A stretch of DNA of 32,520 nucleotides, taken from an uncultured Bacilli bacterium (GTDB taxonomy: Bacteria > Bacillota_I > Bacilli_A > RF39 > UBA660). The stretch lies in NCBI GenBank assembly GCA_947631345.1, contig CANRKW010000003.1, forward strand, positions 1-32,520, in the 5' to 3' direction. This document shows, piece after piece, positions 1 to 5,307 of this stretch. The translations under genes and the position numbers were made by a program. Within the stretch, counting starts at the first letter, position 1. Each line of letters opens with the position of its first letter. The notes under the pieces were generated by a model. The model did not search any database, was not told the DNA's origin, and saw only the letters and a list, made by a program, of their open reading frames with translations.

Positions 1-52
1 CCCCTGTAATTATTAGATGGTGACACCCAACTAGTTTACTAGTTCCAAAACA

Positions 53-81
53 ATTGTATCATCTATTAGATGACTTGCCAA
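53..81 (-). promoter_or_regulatory. Promoter of an off-window peptide gene (unit 0)
   Basis: On the minus strand the -35 is TTGGCA (76-81) and the -10 is TACAAT (53-58), 17 bp apart. The -35 has one change from the TTGACA of the other units. The transcript would run left past position 1 with the same leader hairpin (30-45) and GTTGGGTGTCACC block as the other copies. The ORF it serves is not in the window. Confidence 0.75.
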
Positions 82-106
82 ACACTTTTTTTGCTATTTT
101 TTTCAC

Positions 107-135
107 TTGAAATTTTCACTAATTTTTGATATTAT
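107..135 (+). promoter_or_regulatory. Antisense RNA promoter, unit 1
   Basis: TTGAAA (107-112), 17-bp spacer, TATTAT (130-135). Likely start near A142. The same promoter occurs in all four units. Confidence 0.75.
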
Positions 136-141
136 GAATAC

Positions 142-262
142 AGAAGAGAAATCTTCATAAAATAAAAAAGGAACGTTCAACTTGTCGTGTTGGGCGTCAC
201 CAAAATTGGTTAGCACCTAACTCTAGATGTAATAAAACATTTAGTTAGGTGTATTTATTTTA
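142..262 (+). ncRNA. Candidate antisense (antitoxin) RNA, unit 1
   Basis: A transcript from the promoter at 107-135 would be about 115-120 nt. It would begin with a small hairpin (GAAGA, loop GAAA, TCTTC). Next come a CAAC-TTGTCGT-GTTG stem-loop and GTTGGGCGTCACC (189-201). It would end at the hairpin 214-251 followed by a T-rich tract. No ORF with an SD lies in it. Its 3' half is complementary to the end of the leftward peptide mRNA. RNA identity and ends are inferred from promoter and terminator only. Confidence 0.6.
214..262 (+). terminator. Intrinsic terminator, unit 1
   Basis: Arms CACCTAACT (214-222) and AGTTAGGTG (243-251) are perfectly complementary. They continue inward with AGATGT/ACATTT after a 2-nt bulge, and TATTTATTTT follows. 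The T-tract is only on the plus side. Leftward peptide transcripts meet the same hairpin without a good U-tract, so their 3' end is uncertain. Confidence 0.75.
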
Positions 263-340
263 ATCTGCTCTTACAATGATGTATAACAAAATAAATATTA
301 TCGCTAGCAGTGCTAAGATTAAAAAATCCTTCTTACTCAC
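260..340 (-). CDS. Small hydrophobic peptide, toxin-like (unit 1)
   Basis: 26 residues: a basic N-terminus (MSKKDF), one hydrophobic helix of about 17 residues (LILALLAII... LLYIIV) and a short polar tail (RAD). The GTG start at 338-340 is chosen because GGAGGTGAT (346-354 on the minus strand) lies 6-8 nt ahead. The in-frame ATG at 344-346 overlaps the SD itself. In unit 2 the corresponding codon is ATG, which supports the choice. The promoter is at 422-450, giving a leader of about 75 nt that starts with a strong hairpin. Size, charge pattern and the convergent small RNA resemble type I toxins (Fst, Ibs, TxpA groups), which insert into the membrane. I do not recognise the exact family. Toxicity is inferred. 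Confidence 0.7.
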   Translation of the reverse strand: MSKKDFLILALLAIIFILLYIIVRAD

Positions 341-421
341 CGACATCACCTCCCTATTTTTGTTTAAACCCCCTGTAATCAATGGAAGGTGACACCCAAC
401 TAGTTTACTAGTTCCAAAACA

Positions 422-450
422 ATTGTATCATCTATTAGATGACTTGTCAA
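422..450 (-). promoter_or_regulatory. Peptide promoter, unit 1, with palindromic spacer
   Basis: -35 TTGACA (445-450) and -10 TACAAT (422-427) are separated by exactly 17 bp. The spacer contains the perfect palindrome TCATCTATTAGATGA (428-442), placed as an operator would be. The start is expected near 415, followed by hairpin AACTAGTTTACTAGTT (398-413). Confidence 0.8.
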
Positions 451-473
451 ACACTTTTTTGCTATTTTTTTAC

Positions 474-502
474 TTGAAATTTTTACTGATTTTTGATATT
501 AT
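474..502 (+). promoter_or_regulatory. Antisense RNA promoter, unit 2
   Basis: TTGAAA (474-479), 17 bp, TATTAT (497-502). The start is expected near A509. Confidence 0.75.
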
Positions 503-508
503 GTATAC

Positions 509-632
509 AGAAGAGAAATCTTCATAAAATAAAAAAGGAACGTTCAACTCGCAATGTTGGGCGTCACCTATAACAAGTTCAGCACCTAACTCTAGATGTA
601 ATCAAAACATTTAGTTAGGTGCTTTGCCTTTA
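509..632 (+). ncRNA. Candidate antisense RNA, unit 2
   Basis: Same architecture as unit 1. The variable loop is TCGCAAT between CAAC and GTTG (547-559 region), against TTGTCGT in unit 1. It ends at hairpin GCACCTAACT (582-591) / AGTTAGGTGC (613-622), followed by a weaker T-tract (TTTGCCTTTAT). Confidence 0.58.
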
Positions 633-710
633 TATGAGCCTATATATTATGTAAATTAGAGCAAAGATAATCAGTAGTAATACTATGATTAAAAAATCTT
701 TCTTACTCAT
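630..710 (-). CDS. Small hydrophobic peptide, toxin-like (unit 2)
   Basis: 26 residues: MSKKDFLI, a hydrophobic core rich in I/L/V, then YIIYRLI at the end. It is the most divergent of the three intact copies, yet MSKKDFL and the YII block are kept, which suggests selection on protein sequence. Two ATGs are adjacent (708-710 and 711-713). The inner one is taken as start because it sits 7 nt from GGAGG and matches the start of units 1 and 3. The promoter is at 791-819. Function as a membrane toxin is inferred, as for unit 1. Confidence 0.7.
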   Translation of the reverse strand: MSKKDFLIIVLLLIIFALIYIIYRLI

Positions 711-790
711 CATATCACCTCCCTCTTTTTGTAAAAACCCCCTGTAATCAATGAAAGGTGACACCCAACTAGTTTACTAGTTCCATAACA

Positions 791-819
791 ATTGTATCAT
801 CTATTAGATGACTTGTCAA
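791..819 (-). promoter_or_regulatory. Peptide promoter, unit 2
   Basis: -35 TTGACA (814-819), 17-bp spacer with palindrome TCATCTATTAGATGA (797-811), -10 TACAAT (791-796). Confidence 0.8.
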
Positions 820-842
820 ACACTTTTTTGCTATTTTTCTAC

Positions 843-871
843 TTGAAATTTTCGCTAACTTTTGATATTAT
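843..871 (+). promoter_or_regulatory. Antisense RNA promoter, unit 3
   Basis: TTGAAA (843-848), 17 bp, TATTAT (866-871). The start is expected near A878. Confidence 0.75.
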
Positions 872-877
872 GTATAC

Positions 878-1000
878 AGAAGAGAAATCTTCATAAAATA
901 AAAAAGGAACGTTCAACTTGTCCTGTTGGGCGTCACCTATACAGTTAACGCACCTAACTCTAGATGTAATCAAAACATTTAGTTAGGTGTATTTATTTTA
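878..1000 (+). ncRNA. Candidate antisense RNA, unit 3
   Basis: Same parts as unit 1, with variable loop TTGTCCT between CAAC and GTTG. Terminator arms CACCTAACT (951-959) and AGTTAGGTG (981-989) precede TATTTATTTTATT. The last bases overlap the stop of the leftward peptide gene at 998-1000. Confidence 0.6.
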
Positions 1001-1078
1001 TTGTGTATTCACAATGATGTATAGTAAAATAAATATAATCGCTAGCAGTGCTAAGATTAAAAAATCCTTCTTACTCAC
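998..1078 (-). CDS. Small hydrophobic peptide, toxin-like (unit 3)
   Basis: 26 residues, identical to the unit 1 peptide through the first 23 positions (MSKKDFLIL... LLYIIV), then NTQ in place of RAD. GTG start at 1076-1078. The SD region is GGAAGGTGGTGAT rather than GGGAGGTGAT, so translation may be somewhat weaker. The promoter is at 1156-1184. Same inferred membrane-toxin role; the changed tail and leader hint that copies are diverging. Confidence 0.68.
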   Translation of the reverse strand: MSKKDFLILALLAIIFILLYIIVNTQ

Positions 1079-1155
1079 CGACATCACCACCTTCCTGCCA
1101 AAACCTCCTAGAATATTTGGTGGTGACACCCAACTAGTTTACTAGTTCCAAAACA

Positions 1156-1184
1156 ATTGTATCATTTATCAGATGACTTGTCAA
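1156..1184 (-). promoter_or_regulatory. Peptide promoter, unit 3
   Basis: -35 TTGACA (1179-1184), 17-bp spacer, -10 TACAAT (1156-1161). The spacer palindrome is broken here (TCATTTATCAGATGA, 1162-1176), so any repressor binding through it would be weaker at this copy. Confidence 0.78.
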
Positions 1185-1207
1185 ACACTTTTTTGCTATT
1201 TTTTTAC

Positions 1208-1236
1208 TTGAAATTTTCACTGATTTTTGATATTAT
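1208..1236 (+). promoter_or_regulatory. Antisense RNA promoter, unit 4
   Basis: TTGAAA (1208-1213), 17 bp, TATTAT (1231-1236). It is fully conserved although the peptide gene it faces is broken. Confidence 0.72.
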
Positions 1237-1242
1237 GTATAC

Positions 1243-1354
1243 AGAAGAGAAATCTTCAAAATAATAGGGAACGTTCAACTTATCGTGTTGGCGTCACCTA
1301 AAATAGATGTGCGCTAGATGTAATCAAAACATTTAGTTAGGTGCTTTATTCTTT
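1243..1354 (+). ncRNA. Candidate orphan antisense RNA, unit 4
   Basis: Loop TTATCGT between CAAC and GTTG, and one G lost from the GTTGGGCGTCACC block (GTTGGCGTCACC). The terminator has lost its outer left arm. CTAGATGT (1314-1321) still pairs with ACATTTAG (1329-1336), and a T-rich stretch follows. Its own peptide gene is dead, so if made it could only act on transcripts of other units. Confidence 0.5.
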
Positions 1355-1424
1355 ATATCTGTTTTACAATGATGTATAGTAATACAAAAATTACTAGAAA
1401 TAAGAAGACTATTAGCAAATCTTT
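1353..1424 (-). pseudogene. Decayed peptide gene, unit 4
   Basis: The reading frame KDLLIVFLFLV... LLYIIVKQI is clearly related to the intact peptides. The codons upstream of KDL are replaced by a TAA stop (1425-1427), with no ATG/GTG and no SD. A TTG at 1416-1418 is the only possible start and has no ribosome site. No leftward promoter like those of units 1-3 lies upstream. I read it as a remnant. Confidence 0.7.
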
Positions 1425-1469
1425 TTATTTTGTTCTTTATTTTAATTCATTTATAGTTTATAATTAAAA

Positions 1470-1493
1470 TATAATTATTAAAGAAAAGAGGAT
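1470..1493 (+). promoter_or_regulatory. Possible -10 and SD of uppP
   Basis: TATAAT occurs at 1459-1464 and 1470-1475, but neither has a convincing -35. AAGAGGAT just before the ATG at 1500 is a reasonable SD. Confidence 0.3.
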
Positions 1494-1499
1494 AAAAAA

Positions 1500-2303
1500 A
1501 TGATAAAGATTTTAAAATATATTTTATTAGGCATTATACAAGGTTTTACAGAACCATTACCTATTTCTTCAAGTGGACACGTTTTTATATTAAAGCAAAT
1601 TTTTAATTTAGGTGGTACTGATTTAAACTTTGAAATAATAGTTAATTTTGGAAGTCTACTTGCTATTTTACTTATTTATAAAGATGATTTAATTAAATTA
1701 ATTAAAAACTTCTTTTTATTCTTTAAGAAAAAAACTGATGAAACTAAAAATGATTTTAAATACTGCTTATTAATAGTTCTTGGTAGTATACCAGTAGGAA
1801 TAATTGGTCTTTTATTTAAAGATGTAATTGAAGAAAAACTAAATAATATTAAAATTATAGGTATAGCCTTTTTAGTTACTTCACTATTCTTATTTTTAGT
1901 TAAAAATATAAAAGGAAAAAAGAAAGATAAAGACCTTTCTATAATTGATTCCATTGTAATTGGAATTACTCAAGTTGTTGCTTTAATCCCTGGAATAAGT
2001 AGAAGTGGCTCAACATTGATAGGTGGCTTATTTAGAGATTTAGATAGAGAAACTGCTTTAAAATATTCTTTTATGTTATATATTCCAGTTAGTTTAGGAA
2101 CTGCAATTTTAGGTATTAAAGACTTACTTGAAATGAGTAACATACACGATTTAATTCTTCCATATGGACTAGGATTTATTGCTTCTTTCATAGTTTCTTA
2201 CTTTACTTTAAGATGGTTTATGAAAGTTGTTAAAAAAGGCAATTTAATTTACTTTAGTATTTATACATTAATAATTGGAATTTTAGTTTTATTATTTTTA
2301 TAA
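1500..2303 (+). CDS. uppP: Undecaprenyl-diphosphate phosphatase UppP (BacA)
   Basis: An integral membrane enzyme that dephosphorylates undecaprenyl diphosphate to recycle the lipid carrier for peptidoglycan and other wall polymers; loss or excess changes bacitracin response. 267 residues, the normal family length, with about eight hydrophobic segments. The N-terminal motif QGFTEPLPISSSGH (residues 14-27, with catalytic Glu18 and the SSSGH loop) and the second motif PGISRSG (164-170, Arg168) are both present. The usual GxTEFLP has Pro for Phe. It is alone on the plus strand, between the repeat array and a convergent operon, and ends at a terminator. The identification is secure from the two motifs. 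Confidence 0.97.
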   Translation: MIKILKYILLGIIQGFTEPLPISSSGHVFILKQIFNLGGTDLNFEIIVNFGSLLAILLIYKDDLIKLIKNFFLFFKKKTDETKNDFKYCLLIVLGSIPVGIIGLLFKDVIEEKLNNIKIIGIAFLVTSLFLFLVKNIKGKKKDKDLSIIDSIVIGITQVVALIPGISRSGSTLIGGLFRDLDRETALKYSFMLYIPVSLGTAILGIKDLLEMSNIHDLILPYGLGFIASFIVSYFTLRWFMKVVKKGNLIYFSIYTLIIGILVLLFL

Positions 2304-2321
2304 CCCTTAATGGGTTTTTTT
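2302..2321 (+). terminator. Terminator of uppP
   Basis: AACCC-TTAAT-GGGTT followed by a run of T. The stem starts inside the uppP stop codon. The convergent gene ends at 2320. On the minus strand there is no U-tract. Confidence 0.8.
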
Positions 2322-3123
2322 ATATTATTACTTTAAAACTTCTACTAAATATTTCCCCTATTTTTTCTAAATCAGTTATTATATTATAAAATTGTATATT
2401 AAAAGCATATTTATTTTCGTGTCTAAATGTTTTCCAACTAGATCTTAATTCATAATTATTATTTATAGCTTCAATTATATTTTTATAATTACTTACACTC
2501 ATAAAACTATTATTAATTTCACATACTCTAAAAATAGCTTCTTGTAATTTATTATAATTTACCCTGCAATCATAATATCTAATATTAAGTAAAAAATCTA
2601 TATAATAAAAGTCCTTAAGTGTAAAACATCCATTCATAATCTTTTCAAATTCTAAAGCTATAAATGTTTCTGGAAAATACGATATTAAAAACATATCTCT
2701 ATTAAATATATTACTTTTAAAATTATATTTATGATTTTTTATATATTTCTTTTCTTCTTTTATTTCAAAATCTAATAATCCAAAATATTCTTCTTTATAA
2801 TATACTTCGATATTTACTATATAATTATCTAAATAATTTATACTTTTAAATTTATAAGTAAATTCATCATTACACTTTATACTACAAACTTCTTTTATTA
2901 TATTTATGTATTCTTCTTTATTTATTTTATTTCCTTTATAGTATATTATTTTATCATCTATGTTTCCTATATATTTCATTATCATACAGAATATTTCCAT
3001 ACCTAAAACAAAATTATATTTGTAATTTGATATAAATAATCTATATATAAAACCTTCTATCATAATGTAATATTTTAAAAATTCATCTTCTTTTGTTTTT
3101 TCTATTATTTCTTCTTTTATCAT
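2320..3123 (-). CDS. Degenerate AbiEii-like nucleotidyltransferase family protein
   Basis: 267 residues, last gene of the surface-protein/sortase operon. Its ATG overlaps the sortase stop (ATGA, 3120-3123), and its SD (GGAGGG) lies in the sortase gene, so translation is coupled. The C-terminal half has the layout of the AbiEii/AbiGii nucleotidyltransferase family. SYFPETFIALEFEKIM corresponds to the usual YPxExxxAEKxxAI, LKDFYYIDFLL to the KDxYDIYxL region, and a tyrosine/tryptophan-rich tail follows. In the N-terminal half NFVLGMEIFC... IDDK stands where catalytic proteins have LKGGTAL... DID. The GG/GS and DxD signatures are therefore poor, and activity is doubtful. No AbiEi-like antitoxin gene is adjacent. 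This is a remote-homology reading by eye; it may be another fold. Confidence 0.45.
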   Translation of the reverse strand: MIKEEIIEKTKEDEFLKYYIMIEGFIYRLFISNYKYNFVLGMEIFCMIMKYIGNIDDKIIYYKGNKINKEEYINIIKEVCSIKCNDEFTYKFKSINYLDNYIVNIEVYYKEEYFGLLDFEIKEEKKYIKNHKYNFKSNIFNRDMFLISYFPETFIALEFEKIMNGCFTLKDFYYIDFLLNIRYYDCRVNYNKLQEAIFRVCEINNSFMSVSNYKNIIEAINNNYELRSSWKTFRHENKYAFNIQFYNIITDLEKIGEIFSRSFKVII

Positions 3124-3719
3124 TTTCCCTCCTGTATATCAACTAAATTCGCTATGTAAACTGTTTGTTTATCATCTGTATATTTTTTACAAGTTATTAA
3201 TACTAATACTGTTTTTTCATTATCTCTATGAATAGTTATTTGTCCAGTTTTTTCTACATCATATATATTAACTAAATTATAAATGTAAGTTTTATAGTTA
3301 TAATATATGTATATATAATCTCCTATTTCTAATAAGTATAAATCATTAAAATAAGCAACTTCTGATGAACCACTGTGCCCAATTAAAATTAAGTTTCCTT
3401 TTTCTACATCAGGCATATCTGATTCTTTTAATATTTCTATATTTAAGTTAACATTATTTTTAGAATTATTTATTTCATATAAACCTTTATGTAAACCTAT
3501 TTTAGGTATATCTAAAGTCATAAAGTAATCTTCTGTTACTACTATTTCTTTTATTTCTTCTTCATTTTCTTCTTCTTTTACTACTTCTTTTGTTTCTTCT
3601 TTTTCTTCTTTAGGAACCTCTACTTCTTCGAATTTCAACATATTTGTAAATATAAATATAACTATTAATAAAACAACTACTAATATAATAACTTTATATA
3701 TAATATTTTTTCTTTTCAT
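3120..3719 (-). CDS. Sortase family transpeptidase
   Basis: 199 residues. A basic N-terminus and one membrane anchor (about 8-26) are followed by an acidic Glu/Lys-rich linker (31-62) and the sortase barrel. Catalytic His115 (IGHSG) and Cys177 (VLITC) are clear. Sortases cut an LPxTG-like motif and join the protein to the wall or a pilin. The usual catalytic Arg, a few residues before the last strand, appears to be Gln185 (DDKQTVYIANL), with Lys184 beside it. The start lies inside the upstream surface-protein gene (26-nt overlap), with SD GGAGAATTTT. Likely clients are the neighbouring thioester protein and the NPDTG protein at 17962-20355. The subclass was not assigned. Confidence 0.88.
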   Translation of the reverse strand: MKRKNIIYKVIILVVVLLIVIFIFTNMLKFEEVEVPKEEKEETKEVVKEEENEEEIKEIVVTEDYFMTLDIPKIGLHKGLYEINNSKNNVNLNIEILKESDMPDVEKGNLILIGHSGSSEVAYFNDLYLLEIGDYIYIYYNYKTYIYNLVNIYDVEKTGQITIHRDNEKTVLVLITCKKYTDDKQTVYIANLVDIQEGK

Positions 3720-5202
3720 AAAATTCTCCTAAAAAAACATTATATTTATTTACAAAATAACTAACTTTATTTTTATCTAAATGAGTATCAGGTACATTAA
3801 CTATTAATTCGTCTTTCATTTTACATTTAACTATTTCATTATTTTCTTTTATTTCAAAATATAACTTTTCGTTATTAACTAAATATCCTTCTGGAGCTTC
3901 ACTTTCTATAATATAGTATTTTCCAATAGGTAACGACTCAATAACAATTTTTCCTTCACTATCAGTTCTACCACTAAAAATCAGTTCATCATCTATATTA
4001 TATACACTAATTAAGGTATTTGGTAAAGCCTTACTTTCTATAAAATCAGTTTTAGTAAATTCCAAACTTCCTTTAGGTAAATAATTATCTAAAGTTATTT
4101 CATATTGTATTTCATTTTCATTTAAAGTAAATGGATATATTTTATCATCTAAAACGTGATTATTTACAGTTTCAATTTCTTTTAAATAATAGTCTCCATA
4201 ATACATTGATGACATAGATGCGTTTCCATCTTTATCTGTAACTAAAGTATAAACTAGACTATCTTTAGAATATATCACATTACCTAAAAAATCCACTATA
4301 TCATTATTTGCATATACACCAATTTTAACATTTTCTAGATTAATTTTATTATATACATATCCTTTATCAGTTAATTTACTTTCTTCTCCTTTTTTCTTTA
4401 CTTTTAATGAACCACTTTCAGTATTTAAAGTTATCTTAAAAGTTAAATCATCAGTTCTTAATAAAGCAACTTTTTGACTTTCACTATCACTTCCTATATA
4501 AAGTTTAGTAGTTTTATTATCATATTTATTTTTTATAAAAGTTATTTCACTGGTTCCAGTTTTATTAGGAATTATATATAATATGTTCCCATCTTTTCTA
4601 ATGACATTACCTCCATCATCTAAAACACTATAATTATCTAGTACATTATTTGTATCTTCTAACTTTATTTCTTTATACAAGTACCCATTTATTTCACTAT
4701 CACTAAAAGAAGGCTTAATATAATGACTTTCTACAAGAGTCATTATTACTCCTTTTTCATAATCTATATTAATATAATCTCCAAATCCACTAGCTTCAGT
4801 CCAAAATTCATATATTTGTCCATTTATTGTAGCCCATATTAAAGCTTGAGTAGCCATTCGGTATCTTACAGTGTCGTGACCAGGATATTCATAACCATAG
4901 TAACTTATTAATGCTATTTGTTTCATTATTTCTTCACCATAAAAACTACTTCCATCATCTACTAAATTGTATGTTTCACTTGTAACTAAAGCCCCAGGTT
5001 CTACACAATATACAACCTCGCCATCCATATCATAAAGTCCAAAAGGTCCAGAATTATAAGGTATATTGTTTCCTCTTCTTGTAAACCATAAATTTTCAGG
5101 ATACACTACTGTAAGTTTACTAGCATCTAATTTTAAATTAAAACTAAATAACATAACAACAAATAAAATAACAACCCCTAATAAATTAAAATCTTTCTTC
5201 AT
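3694..5202 (-). CDS. Thioester-domain surface adhesin with SpaA/Cna-B-like domains
   Basis: 502 residues. Signal peptide (about 1-27), then a thioester domain with YCVEPG (Cys66) and ATQALIW (Gln119). This Cys/Gln pair forms the intramolecular thioester that lets such Gram-positive adhesins bind host surfaces covalently. Two SpaA-like prealbumin domains follow (about 263-375 and 378-465; the second has ESEAPEGY). The C-terminus carries VPDTH at about 470-474 where VPxTG would be expected. After it come about 28 polar residues with no hydrophobic anchor and no basic tail. The alternative frames also lack a membrane segment, so this does not look like a simple frameshift. It is the first gene of a three-gene operon with an excellent SD (AAAGGAGGT). 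It may be released, or attached in an unusual way. Confidence 0.85.
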   Translation of the reverse strand: MKKDFNLLGVVILFVVMLFSFNLKLDASKLTVVYPENLWFTRRGNNIPYNSGPFGLYDMDGEVVYCVEPGALVTSETYNLVDDGSSFYGEEIMKQIALISYYGYEYPGHDTVRYRMATQALIWATINGQIYEFWTEASGFGDYINIDYEKGVIMTLVESHYIKPSFSDSEINGYLYKEIKLEDTNNVLDNYSVLDDGGNVIRKDGNILYIIPNKTGTSEITFIKNKYDNKTTKLYIGSDSESQKVALLRTDDLTFKITLNTESGSLKVKKKGEESKLTDKGYVYNKINLENVKIGVYANNDIVDFLGNVIYSKDSLVYTLVTDKDGNASMSSMYYGDYYLKEIETVNNHVLDDKIYPFTLNENEIQYEITLDNYLPKGSLEFTKTDFIESKALPNTLISVYNIDDELIFSGRTDSEGKIVIESLPIGKYYIIESEAPEGYLVNNEKLYFEIKENNEIVKCKMKDELIVNVPDTHLDKNKVSYFVNKYNVFLGEFYEKKKYYI

Positions 5203-5307
5203 CTTAATGACCTCCTTTAGAAGTTTTATTCCTTCTAATTTCTTTATAAGACAAAAAAAAGAAAAACGCTTTTATTTTGTTTAAAAACATTTTCCTTTAC
5301 ACTTTCT
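5203..5307 (-). promoter_or_regulatory. Short intergenic leader of the adhesin operon
   Basis: About 105 bp. AAAGGAGGT precedes the adhesin ATG by about 9 nt. TATAAA near 5242-5247 (minus strand) could be a -10, but no matching -35 is visible. No clear terminator for the upstream coiled-coil pair was found here. Confidence 0.3.

Larger units (their letters stand above)
1..1440. repeat. Tandem array of four ~365-369 bp peptide/antisense-RNA units
   Basis: Units begin at about 1, 370, 739 and 1104, each near a C(4-5)TGTAAT-like block (changed to CCTCCTAGAAT in the last). Unit lengths are about 369, 369, 365 and at least 320 bp. Every unit holds the same ordered parts: leader with GGTGACACCCAAC, a palindrome, a leftward promoter, a rightward promoter, a GTTGGGCGTCACC block, a terminator hairpin and a leftward 26-codon ORF. 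The leftward promoter at 53-81 drives a peptide gene beyond the left edge, so the array is longer than seen here. No larger gene fits in this 1.4 kb. Identity between units is high but not complete; leader and loop segments vary. Confidence 0.93.

Noticed and set aside
19..201. Invertible promoter or MITE bounded by the 13-bp inverted repeat
   Set aside because: All units keep the same orientation, there is no recombinase gene nearby and no target duplication. The repeats fit RNA structure better.
344..346. ATG as start of the unit 1 peptide (28 residues)
   Set aside because: It lies inside the SD GGAGGTGAT. The GTG six bases downstream has correct spacing and matches the ATG used in unit 2.
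1..1440. CRISPR array
   Set aside because: The repeat period is about 367 bp, with promoters and ORFs conserved inside the units. There are no short repeats with unique spacers and no cas genes.
3694..3800. Frameshift hiding a membrane anchor in the adhesin
   Set aside because: The other two frames between VPDTH and the end also lack a hydrophobic run, so one indel would not restore an anchor. Loss by other means is still possible.
5066..5284. Plus-strand ORF over the start of the adhesin gene
   Set aside because: Shadow of the minus-strand coding region; no SD and low-complexity composition.
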